Shown here: piece by piece, positions 9,147 to 16,927 of the stretch
Position numbering within the stretch: the stretch's first letter is position 1
How the letters are laid out: the number at the start of each line of letters is the position of its first letter
From: an uncultured Cellvibrio sp.
GTDB taxonomy: Bacteria > Pseudomonadota > Gammaproteobacteria > Pseudomonadales > Cellvibrionaceae
Direction: 5' to 3'
Assembly: GCA_937958105.1 (NCBI GenBank)
Contig: CALFXJ010000004.1
Location: 231,467 to 295,466 of the forward strand
DNA length: 64,000 nt
Notes under the pieces: model-generated
What the model saw: only the letters and a program-made list of their open reading frames with translations
The model's database searches: none
What the model was told of the DNA's origin: nothing
Made by a program: the position numbers and the translations under genes

Positions 9147-10415
9147 ATGTCAGATCAACTTGTGCTCTATATCAATCGCGCAGCGGATACATACCGCTGG
9201 TGCTGGCTTGATGCCAGCGGTCGCGCCCTCACCGATACGGCTGGCAGCGGCGACCTCCAGGCCCTGGAGGCCAGCCTGGGTGCCGGTACTCATCAGGCCT
9301 GGCTGATTCTGCCTGGTACCAAGGTCATTACCCGCGAACTCGAATACAACGAAAAAGAAAAGAAACACCTGCGCAACCTCCTGCCGTTCCAGCTGGAAGA
9401 CAACGTCATCGGCGACGTCGACCGCTTTCACTTCGCCCTCGGCCCGCTCAGAAGCGGCAAAGTCTGCGTCGCCTACATGGAAAAAGCCTGGCTGGAGCAG
9501 GTATTCGAGCAGCTGAAAAGTATTGCGGTAGAAGTGACTCATTGCTGGTCTGCGCCGCTGGTTCTGCCTCTGGCTGCACCGGTAGTGCCGATCGAAGGCA
9601 GCGAGGCTGAAGGCATCAGCAATGACCATTGGACTTTGCAGATTCACGAAGGCGTGGTGATGGTGCGCTACTCAGAGCAGCTGGGATTCAGTGTGGATGT
9701 GCCCCACGCCCGGCTGGCCCTGCAGATGCTGCTGACCGCCCAGGAGCGGGTTGATCAATTACCGCAGCTGACGCTGCGGGCGACCAGCGAACAGGATATG
9801 GTGCAGTTGCGCGAGGTGCTGCCGCCATCGCTGAACGAGCGGGTGATCAGTGAGGTAATGGTGGAGTTCTGGCAGTTCGATTACAGCAATTCGAGCATTG
9901 ATCTCTGTCAGGGCGACTTCTCCCAGCGGCTGCCCGTCGAGCGCTGGTGGCGCCACTGGCGTTCGGTGGTGACTCTGGCCGCGGTCAGTTTCGGGGTCTA
10001 TATCGGCGTGTTGCTGTACCACGTCCATGTCCTGAAAGATGAAAACCTGGAGATCCGGCGGCAGATTGAAACCGTTTATCGCTCGGTGGTGCCTCAGGGA
10101 GCACTGGTAGATGCAGAGCGGCAGCTGACCGGGATGGCGCGGGAACTTAAGCCCGCCGGACAATCAGCACGGGCGATGGAGCTCATTGCGGAAGTGATAC
10201 CTACCGTCAGCGGCAACAGCTCGGTGACACTGCGCAGTATCCAGTATTCTTCCGATACCAGTGAGATCAACCTCAACCTGCAGGCCAATGCCTTCAACTC
10301 CATTGAGCAGCTGCGGACCAGTATCGAACAGAAAGGCCTGCGGGCGGAGCTGCTCAGCTCCAGTGCTCAGGGAGATATCTTCTCCGCGCGCCTCAAGATC
10401 AGCAAACTTAATTGA
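9147..10415 (+). CDS. gspL: Type II secretion protein GspL
   Basis: Bitopic inner-membrane protein that anchors the GspE ATPase. The N-terminal cytoplasmic part (about residues 1-255) has the actin-like GspL fold, starting SDQLVLYINRAADTYRW and including LPFQLEDNVIGDVD. A single membrane helix (about residues 275-296, VVTLAAVSFGVYIGVLLYHV) precedes the periplasmic ferredoxin-like domain. ATG 9147 is chosen over GTG 9132 because AAGG is near it and the family begins at this point. It lies 9 bases before gspM. Confidence 0.93.
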   Translation: MSDQLVLYINRAADTYRWCWLDASGRALTDTAGSGDLQALEASLGAGTHQAWLILPGTKVITRELEYNEKEKKHLRNLLPFQLEDNVIGDVDRFHFALGPLRSGKVCVAYMEKAWLEQVFEQLKSIAVEVTHCWSAPLVLPLAAPVVPIEGSEAEGISNDHWTLQIHEGVVMVRYSEQLGFSVDVPHARLALQMLLTAQERVDQLPQLTLRATSEQDMVQLREVLPPSLNERVISEVMVEFWQFDYSNSSIDLCQGDFSQRLPVERWWRHWRSVVTLAAVSFGVYIGVLLYHVHVLKDENLEIRRQIETVYRSVVPQGALVDAERQLTGMARELKPAGQSARAMELIAEVIPTVSGNSSVTLRSIQYSSDTSEINLNLQANAFNSIEQLRTSIEQKGLRAELLSSSAQGDIFSARLKISKLN

Positions 10416-10424
10416 CCTACGCTT

Positions 10425-10907
10425 ATGAACGAACTTCTCGCTCACTTCAGTCGTTTTAATCGCCGCGAGCAAACCACCATGCTGGTGGGCGGTATTGCTG
10501 TCCTGCTGTACGTCCTGTGGATCGCTGTACTGTCGCCCTTGCAGGCCAAGCGCGATGCCCAGGTCGTTGCCAACACCACCACCACCCAGTCCCTTGGCCG
10601 AGTCAAATTGCTGGCAGCGCAGATCCAGCAGGCGCGCAACCAGGGTGGGCAGGCTGCGGGGGGTGGTGAAAACATCAGTCGTCTGATCGACGTCAGCCTG
10701 CGCGCGAACAACCTGAGCATGAGTGGCTTTCAACCGGGTACGGCGGGGGAAGTACGGGTGCGGCTGGACCGGGCGCCCTTCGAATCCCTGATGCAATGGC
10801 TCTACGACGTGGAGTACAAACACAACATCACCATACGTGATCTGTCTATTGCATCAACCAACGAACCTGGTCAGGTGACCGTCAATATTCGCATGCAGAA
10901 ACACTAG
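10425..10907 (+). CDS. gspM: Type II secretion protein GspM
   Basis: Small bitopic inner-membrane partner of GspL. The 160 residues comprise a short cytoplasmic N-terminus, one membrane helix (about residues 18-38, MLVGGIAVLLYVLWIAVLSPL), a short coiled segment and a periplasmic ferredoxin-like domain with APFESLMQWLYDVEYKH. Size and position directly after gspL support the call; family sequence conservation is low, so context is part of the argument. Confidence 0.9.
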   Translation: MNELLAHFSRFNRREQTTMLVGGIAVLLYVLWIAVLSPLQAKRDAQVVANTTTTQSLGRVKLLAAQIQQARNQGGQAAGGGENISRLIDVSLRANNLSMSGFQPGTAGEVRVRLDRAPFESLMQWLYDVEYKHNITIRDLSIASTNEPGQVTVNIRMQKH

Positions 10908-10926
10908 GTAGTGGATAACAACAACT

Positions 10927-11736
10927 ATGGCGAGTAAACAGCAAACCGCGCCGGCAAAGTCGCGTGGAATGAACCCGAAACTCTGGATTCCCTTGGGCAT
11001 TCTTATCTGGCTGATCTTTGTTATCAGTCAGATTCCAGCCGTCTGGGGCGCCTGGTTCATGACCCGCAGCAATGATCAGCTGGCGCTCAGCGGGGTCAGC
11101 GGCAGCCTGTGGAACGGCCGTGCGAGTCTGGCCAGTGTCAGGGTGCAGGAACAAGACTACTCGCTGGGTGAGCTGCGCTGGGAACTGCATCCCCTGTCCC
11201 TGATCACGCTGAACCCCTGTGCCACCATTCATACGCGGCAGGAGCGTCAACAGATTGATGGCGATGTCTGCAGCAGCCTGGGGGGCAGCATTGCACTGCG
11301 CGAGGCGGATCTCACAGCACCAGCCGCCCTCTTCCAGGGCGCTCTGCCTCTGCCCTTTGATGGACAGCTGTCAGCACGAATTGAAGATCTGGAAATTCAG
11401 AATCAACAGCTTCAGGCATTGAAAGGTAACCTCACCTGGACCAGTGCACGCATCCACAACGGCAGCAACTGGATGGATCTGGGAAGTTTTGCCGCAGAAC
11501 TGTCGCAGGTACCGGATGGCGTGAGCGCAAACATCTTTAATATCGACGGGCCGGTGCAGCTGCAATTGCAGGCGGTGCTCGCCCTTGCAGGTGGCGGCAA
11601 CGTAAAAGGGCAGTTCAGCATGAGCCGCGACTTTGCCGAAGAGATCAATGCCGGGGCCTGGATATCCATGTTCGCCCAACCCGAAGGCACCGACGACGCC
11701 GGCAACAACCGCTACCGGGTCGACCTGAGCCTCTGA
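10927..11736 (+). CDS. gspN: Type II secretion protein GspN
   Basis: Accessory type II secretion protein of unclear role, present in only some systems. The 269-residue protein has one N-terminal membrane helix (PLGILIWLIFVISQIPAVWGAWF) and a repetitive beta-rich periplasmic domain like GspN and AsmA-type proteins (ALSGVSGSLWNGRASL). It follows gspM by 19 bases and is the last gene of the operon, followed by a hairpin. The start ATG at 10927 has no strong ribosome site. Confidence 0.9.
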   Translation: MASKQQTAPAKSRGMNPKLWIPLGILIWLIFVISQIPAVWGAWFMTRSNDQLALSGVSGSLWNGRASLASVRVQEQDYSLGELRWELHPLSLITLNPCATIHTRQERQQIDGDVCSSLGGSIALREADLTAPAALFQGALPLPFDGQLSARIEDLEIQNQQLQALKGNLTWTSARIHNGSNWMDLGSFAAELSQVPDGVSANIFNIDGPVQLQLQAVLALAGGGNVKGQFSMSRDFAEEINAGAWISMFAQPEGTDDAGNNRYRVDLSL

Positions 11737-11746
11737 CACTCATCCA

Positions 11747-11773
11747 GCACTGGCCTTACAACCAGGCCAGTGC
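11747..11773 (+). terminator. Hairpin at the end of the gsp operon
   Basis: A perfect 9-base-pair stem (GCACTGGCC with GGCCAGTGC) and a 9-base loop begin 11 bases after the gspN stop. There is no U-tract, so it may be a weak terminator or an mRNA 3'-end stabiliser rather than a classic intrinsic terminator. It separates gspN from the convergent GH16 gene. Confidence 0.45.
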
Positions 11774-11830
11774 CCCCGGTCCGCCCATCCCCAAAAACGC
11801 CCGTCGGTCTTCGCAAGCCACACCTAAACC

Positions 11831-12952
11831 TCAATCCCTATCACTCCTGAAGGACACCCCATCCTGTCGCAACTGCTCCACCTGTGCTTCAACCTCCCGT
11901 GTATCCAGAATGTCCTGATCCGCGAAATAAACCCAGTCAACATCCTGCTGATAAACCCGCTGACTGGTGGAATTGATTAATCCCTCCTCGATAAACCAGA
12001 TGTTGAAGTTAATCGACATGGGAGTCTCCGGGTAATATTTTCCGCCGTGGGTCGCACGCAAAGCGCCGTCGATGTAATAGCGGACTTCGTCTTCATCAAC
12101 CTGTATCACCAGTGTTCGCCAGCCAGCGTGATCGGCCACTATGGGGGTGTGGATGTTGTCCGCCAGCCAAGGGTCGGGCTGATAGGTCTCCCAGGTGGTG
12201 AGGAACATGGTGGGTTTGCTCTGGCCCCAGCCACCGTTGGCGAGATACTCAAAGTCGATCTCGCTGTAATCCGGGTCCATGGAAAAATTTAACGGTGTGA
12301 TGGTGTAAAAGGTTTCAACGATCTGATCACCGTCAGTGCCTGATACCGGATCGTTATAAAAGTACATCCGGGCGGCGTAGGTGCCGCGCAGGTAATTACC
12401 ATTATGCGTAACCTGGGACTGGATGGTAGTTGCGCCGCTGCCTTCGGTGGACGCGCGCATGCGCATCAGGCGATTGCTGCTGTCCGTTGGGTCGGCAAGG
12501 AAAGTGACATAGTCTCTGGACCAGCTTGCTCCACTGACACCGGGGCCACCACCGCCGCTGCGCACGTACCAGCCATTGGTCGGCATCTGGTTCGAGCTGC
12601 TGTAGCTGAAGTCGTCAAACAGGATGTGTCGGCTGATGCTGGTGGCGGAGCTTGCGGCCGCGCTGGAGAGTGAACTTTCAGTACCACCCGATGAGGAGCT
12701 GCTTGACGCAGGTTCGCTGAAGGCGCTGCTGGCGTTCAGGCTGGAGTGACTGGTCGCGCTGCTGGTGCTTCCTTCACCGCCGGGGGCAGTCACGCTGGAT
12801 GCAGAGCTGGTGCTCCCGCTTGATGAACCTGGAGTGTCGCTGTTGCCATCACTGCCACCACAGGCGGCCAGCAACATCAACAGGCTCCCGGCAAAATAGC
12901 GGGTAAACCATCGGGACAGATGTGAGGTTAATTCAGACGATTTGAGTTTCAC
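11831..12952 (-). CDS. GH16-like glycoside hydrolase lipoprotein with Ser-rich linker
   Basis: Predicted surface or periplasmic beta-glucan/galactan-active enzyme. The GTG at 12952 is chosen because GGAG lies six bases upstream and a lipoprotein signal follows at once, with lipobox LLAAC at Cys31. A long Ser/Gly-rich linker (about residues 36-110) precedes a beta-jelly-roll domain with the GH16 catalytic core SEIDFEYL, in which both Glu residues and the central Asp of ExDxE are present. GH16 members cleave beta-1,3/1,4-glucans, agarose, carrageenan or porphyran; the substrate cannot be read here. The gene is convergent with the type II operon and could be one of its substrates. Alternative: a GH16-like lectin, though the intact motif argues for an enzyme. 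Confidence 0.8.
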   Translation of the reverse strand: MKLKSSELTSHLSRWFTRYFAGSLLMLLAACGGSDGNSDTPGSSSGSTSSASSVTAPGGEGSTSSATSHSSLNASSAFSEPASSSSSSGGTESSLSSAAASSATSISRHILFDDFSYSSSNQMPTNGWYVRSGGGGPGVSGASWSRDYVTFLADPTDSSNRLMRMRASTEGSGATTIQSQVTHNGNYLRGTYAARMYFYNDPVSGTDGDQIVETFYTITPLNFSMDPDYSEIDFEYLANGGWGQSKPTMFLTTWETYQPDPWLADNIHTPIVADHAGWRTLVIQVDEDEVRYYIDGALRATHGGKYYPETPMSINFNIWFIEEGLINSTSQRVYQQDVDWVYFADQDILDTREVEAQVEQLRQDGVSFRSDRD

Positions 12953-13126
12953 AGGCAGCTCCACTGGATAAGTAAATGGTAACCTGGCAGATGTTGACAA
13001 CGTTGTCGAGATAAGTAAATCCTGCCGTTACGGTTTTATGATCTCGATCCGTTTTGTGGAAGCCGCGATGGCAATTGATCAAGCGTGGCGCGATAATCGA
13101 GTCCATTTTCCCCACCGGAGTGAGTT

Positions 13127-14143
13127 GTGCGTAAGTTACTGAAACTGTTTTGCCTGTTGCTCTCTCTGCCCGCGATGGCCGACTGGCACTCGGACGAGCA
13201 GGACATCATGGGCACCCGCGTGAGTGTGACCCTCTGGTCCGAGGATGATGCTAAAGGGAAGGCGGCGGTGGCGGCGGTGATGGAGGAGATGCGGCGCATT
13301 GATGCGGAATACAGTCCTTATATCGAGACCAGTCAGCTGTCCCGGGCAAACCGGCTGGCGCCTGAGGCCAGTGCTACAAAGCCGTTGAAGATTTCCCCGG
13401 AGCTGACAAGCCTTATCGACAAATCCCTCTACTACGGACGTGTGAGTGGCGGCGCGTTTGATATTACATTTGCCTCGCTCGGGCGTTACTACGACTATCG
13501 CGCGAAGCTCAAGCCCAGCGAGCGCCAGGCTGAAGAGCTGCTGCCGGCCATCAATTACGAATTTATCAAGCTGGATAAAACTGCCGGCACGCTCTATTTC
13601 ACTCATCCCCGGGTTTATATCGACCTGGGCGGGATCGCCAAGGGTTACGCCATAGATCAGGCCGCTGGCATCCTGCAGGAGCGCGGCATTGTTCATGCGA
13701 ATATCTCAGCGGGCGGCGACAGCCGGGTGGTGGGGGACAGGCTCGGACGCCCCTGGATTGTCGGAATCAAACACCCCCGGGCGGAGGATGACGTAGCGAT
13801 CCGCCTGCCCCTGGCAGACTGCGCCATCTCCACCTCCGGCGATTATGAGCGCTACTTCATCGACCGTGACGGCCAGCGAATCCACCACATCCTCAATCCG
13901 CGGACCGGCAAGTCTACTCAGGGTATCGCCAGCGTGACGGTTATTGGCCCCCGAGGGTTTGATACGGACCCCCTGTCCACCACCGTATTTGTGCTGGGCG
14001 TGGAGAAGGGGCTGGCGCTGATCAACCGCTTGCCGGAGTTTGATGCCATCATCATTACTGCCGAGGGCAAGGTTCACTACAGCGAGGGTCTGGCTGCGCC
14101 GGAAACGCCAACGGGATCACCGGCACAGCAAGAAAACAATTAA
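13127..14143 (+). CDS. apbE: Exported FAD:protein FMN transferase (ApbE family)
   Basis: ApbE transfers FMN from FAD onto a threonine of target flavoproteins such as RnfG, NqrB/NqrC or FMN-binding-domain proteins, outside the cytoplasm. The 338-residue product has an N-terminal signal peptide (RKLLKLFCLLLSLPAMA) and the ApbE blocks MGTRVSVTLW, IDLGGIAKGYAIDQAA, SAGGDSRVVG, ISTSGDYERYF and HHILNPRTGKS. GTG 13127 has GGAG seven bases upstream. It is divergent from the GH16 gene, and no obvious flavoprotein target gene lies nearby, so the target is unknown. Confidence 0.92.
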   Translation: MRKLLKLFCLLLSLPAMADWHSDEQDIMGTRVSVTLWSEDDAKGKAAVAAVMEEMRRIDAEYSPYIETSQLSRANRLAPEASATKPLKISPELTSLIDKSLYYGRVSGGAFDITFASLGRYYDYRAKLKPSERQAEELLPAINYEFIKLDKTAGTLYFTHPRVYIDLGGIAKGYAIDQAAGILQERGIVHANISAGGDSRVVGDRLGRPWIVGIKHPRAEDDVAIRLPLADCAISTSGDYERYFIDRDGQRIHHILNPRTGKSTQGIASVTVIGPRGFDTDPLSTTVFVLGVEKGLALINRLPEFDAIIITAEGKVHYSEGLAAPETPTGSPAQQENN

Positions 14144-14372
14144 GACGCCGAAACTCAGCTATGCTAATGGCTGGCGAAGCGCGGACCTTGCGGCTGTTGC
14201 GCAATGTTTGGTCAGATGACAAAAAATACCCGTCACTGCAGGGGCAAGTGTGCTGGGGTTCACATCCAATAATGTAACGGGCTTCTAGAATGAGCCTCCG
14301 CTGTCGCATCTAACCACAGCGCTTGTTAATTGCTTCCGGAAATAACACCTAAAAAAGAGTGGAGAAACGGTA

Positions 14373-14930
14373 ATGATCACGACCTTGGGGAAGCTGCCAG
14401 TGCGATGGCTGGTGACGGCGCTGTTCCTCGTTTTTCTCTGGCACCCTGTCAATGCTCAGCCCGGGGCGGAAGAATCCATGCAGCAGGCACCTATAGCGCC
14501 GGAGCTGGAGAGCCTCAAAGAAGCCGTTCTGACACTCAACCGCGACCTGCTTATCCTCGAAGAAGAATTGCTTTACCCCGCCAGCAGTCAGGTGGCGGTC
14601 TATGTATCCATGGATCTCGGCCAATATTTCTCCCTGGATGCCATCCGACTGGAGATTGACGGTCAGCTGGTGGCCAGCGAACTCTATACAGATAAGCAGG
14701 TGGGTGCTCTCTACCGTGGCGGTGTGCAGCGACTGTACATGGGCAACCTTAAGTCCGGTGAACATGAGGTGGTAGCCTTCTTCACCGGCCGGGGACCCCA
14801 CGAGGATTACAAGCGCGGGGCGAAGCTCAAGGTCAGTAAAACCCAGTCACCCTTGGTGCTGGAGCTGCGTATCATCGACTCCACTGCTCAGTTGCAACCC
14901 GTCTTCGATATCAAAGAATGGCAGATGTAG
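14373..14930 (+). CDS. Periplasmic protein opening the TPR/ExbB-ExbD cluster
   Basis: Unknown function. The 185-residue product has a clear signal peptide (about residues 1-28, cleavage after VNA), a short predicted coiled coil (APELESLKEAVLTLNRDLLI) and a beta-rich domain (SSQVAVYVSMDLGQYFSLDA to the end) that looks like an immunoglobulin-like sandwich. It is the first of nine co-directional genes; GAGTGGAGA lies 10-18 bases upstream. Its 3' end overlaps the next TPR gene by 13 bases, so the two are translationally coupled and probably act together in the periplasm. No enzymatic motif is seen. Confidence 0.8.
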   Translation: MITTLGKLPVRWLVTALFLVFLWHPVNAQPGAEESMQQAPIAPELESLKEAVLTLNRDLLILEEELLYPASSQVAVYVSMDLGQYFSLDAIRLEIDGQLVASELYTDKQVGALYRGGVQRLYMGNLKSGEHEVVAFFTGRGPHEDYKRGAKLKVSKTQSPLVLELRIIDSTAQLQPVFDIKEWQM

Positions 14931-16927
14931 TTCTCCACCAGCAGCCTGTGCAGCGAGAAAACAGGCGCACTGCGCTGGCTGTTGCGGCGGCCTGGGCGCA
15001 ACGTGGATTGGTATTCGCTGCCCTGTGCCTGTTGCCCTGGTCCGGCCTGGCGGCGGAGAAGCCCAAGACCACCGTGGCTGACCTGCGCTACGGGGTATCG
15101 CTCTACCATTACTATCAGCAGGATTACCTCAGTGCCCTGACCGAGCTTATGGTAGCCGACAGTCGTGATGGCATTCAGGGACACGCGGACAACCCCGAAC
15201 TGATGGCCGCAGGTATCAGCCTGGCCTTCGGGATGGAGCACCATGCGGAGCGGCTGTTCCATGAGTTGTTGAAAGGCAACCAGCGCCCTCAGCCGGTGCG
15301 CGATGCTGCGTGGTTTTATCTGGGCAAGCTCCATTACATTCGCGGTAACTGGGACGAAGCCGAACAGAGCTTTGACCGGGTCAGTAACGACTTTAACCCT
15401 ACCCTGAGCGGTGAGATGCGCGCGCTGCAGATCAACCTGCAGATTCGCCGCAATCAGCTGACACCCATTCCCTTCAAGCGCATGAATCAGCAGCAGCTGG
15501 GCAACTGGAGTCCTTATGCCCTCTACAACCTGGGTTCCGCCTATGCCCGGGCGGGAGATTACCGTCAGGCCGGTAACTATTATCGTGAACTGGCCAGATT
15601 GGACGTGCCGGAAAACCCCGGTTTGCGGGCCGAGTACTGGGCGTTGCAGGATAAAGCCCACACTGCCATGGGTTACGCCTTGCTGCTGCAGCGTAACTAC
15701 GGCGCGGCGATTGAGGAATTCAGCAAAGTCCTGCTCAGCGGTGGGCAGTCGAACCAGGCGCTGCTGGGCTACGGCTGGGCTGCCATGGAGCAGGAAGACT
15801 ACAAGCTGGCTATTCGACCCTGGCAGGTATTGCGTCAGCGCAGCCTGATCTATCCGCCGGTGCAGGAGTCCCTGCTGGCGCTGCCCTATGCCTATGAAAA
15901 ACTGGGCGCTGAAGGCGACGCCCTCGCCGCCTATGAAACAGCCGAGTCACTACTTGGAGCTGAAATTGCGCTGGTGCAGGATATGCGGGCCACATTGACC
16001 CACGGCGAACTGTTGAACATCGTGGGGGCTGAACCAGTCTCTACTGCGGAACTGGACGCGGCGGCGGCAGACCCGGTGGCTGACCTCACCATCCTGACCG
16101 CTGTTATCACCGATGATGGTCAGAACTGGCTCAAGCTGGACCGTACCAGCGTCATCAAAACCCGTTCCGCCTATCTCACCGAACTCTTTGCCCAGAACGA
16201 ATTCCAGACCGCTGTGCTGGACCTGCGTGATCTCCTGCGGCTGCGCCGGGTCTTGCAGGACTGGCAGCCCAAGCTGGAAATCTACGCCGATCTGCTGGAG
16301 GAAAAGCAGCGCCTGCGCCAACAACAGGAGCAGCGGCTGGCGCAGCAGGCACTTGATCAGCAGCGCAGCATGTTGAAGGAAGAACGCGACCAGTTAGCGG
16401 CTCGTTTGCAGCGGATCATCGACAATAACGATGTAATGGCGCTGGCAGACAGCAACACTCGCGAATTGTATGAGCGGGTTCAGCGTTCCCAGCTGACCTT
16501 GCAGCGGATGGCCCGCGCAGGGGAAGACACAGAAGACTATGCCGAGAGCCTGCGCATGTACCGTGGCATCCTGTTGTGGGAAGCGGCTCAGCAGTTTCCA
16601 GAGCATCTGTGGCAGAACGAAGCCAACCGCCAGCAGATTGATCAGGCTCTGACGCAGCTGGATGAGACTGCCCGCCGCATTGAGGCGATTACCTCCACCA
16701 ACCTGGACATCCGTCCGATGATGGCGCGTATCCGCCAGTTGCAGCAGGAGACGCAGAACCGGCTGGTTGAGACGGAAAGGGTGATCGATATCCGCGCTGC
16801 AGCACTGCGTGAGCAGGTGGATCGCCAGCTGGCCAGCCATCAGAAACGACTGAAGGCCTATCTGGCACAGTCCCATCTGGCGGTTGCCCGGTTGTACGAC
16901 AAGGCGCTGAGGAAGCAAGCCCCATGA
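14918..16927 (+). CDS. Large TPR protein, periplasmic (GltD/AgmU-like role suggested)
   Basis: A 669-residue protein with an N-terminal hydrophobic segment (about residues 31-45, GLVFAALCLLPWSGLAA) that is probably a signal peptide after a long basic N-region. Multiple tetratricopeptide-like repeats follow (about residues 55-330, e.g. YALYNLGSAYARAGDYRQAG and LLLQRNYGAAIEEFSKVLL). The C-terminal third is long and charged, strongly predicted as coiled coil (EEKQRLRQQQEQRLAQQAL, RQLQQETQNRLVETERV). TPR proteins scaffold complexes. Its place before TPR lipoproteins and an ExbB/ExbD motor suggests a periplasmic scaffold comparable to Myxococcus GltD; this is inference from architecture, not established homology. 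It overlaps the next gene by 4 bases. Confidence 0.78.
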   Translation: MADVVLHQQPVQRENRRTALAVAAAWAQRGLVFAALCLLPWSGLAAEKPKTTVADLRYGVSLYHYYQQDYLSALTELMVADSRDGIQGHADNPELMAAGISLAFGMEHHAERLFHELLKGNQRPQPVRDAAWFYLGKLHYIRGNWDEAEQSFDRVSNDFNPTLSGEMRALQINLQIRRNQLTPIPFKRMNQQQLGNWSPYALYNLGSAYARAGDYRQAGNYYRELARLDVPENPGLRAEYWALQDKAHTAMGYALLLQRNYGAAIEEFSKVLLSGGQSNQALLGYGWAAMEQEDYKLAIRPWQVLRQRSLIYPPVQESLLALPYAYEKLGAEGDALAAYETAESLLGAEIALVQDMRATLTHGELLNIVGAEPVSTAELDAAAADPVADLTILTAVITDDGQNWLKLDRTSVIKTRSAYLTELFAQNEFQTAVLDLRDLLRLRRVLQDWQPKLEIYADLLEEKQRLRQQQEQRLAQQALDQQRSMLKEERDQLAARLQRIIDNNDVMALADSNTRELYERVQRSQLTLQRMARAGEDTEDYAESLRMYRGILLWEAAQQFPEHLWQNEANRQQIDQALTQLDETARRIEAITSTNLDIRPMMARIRQLQQETQNRLVETERVIDIRAAALREQVDRQLASHQKRLKAYLAQSHLAVARLYDKALRKQAP

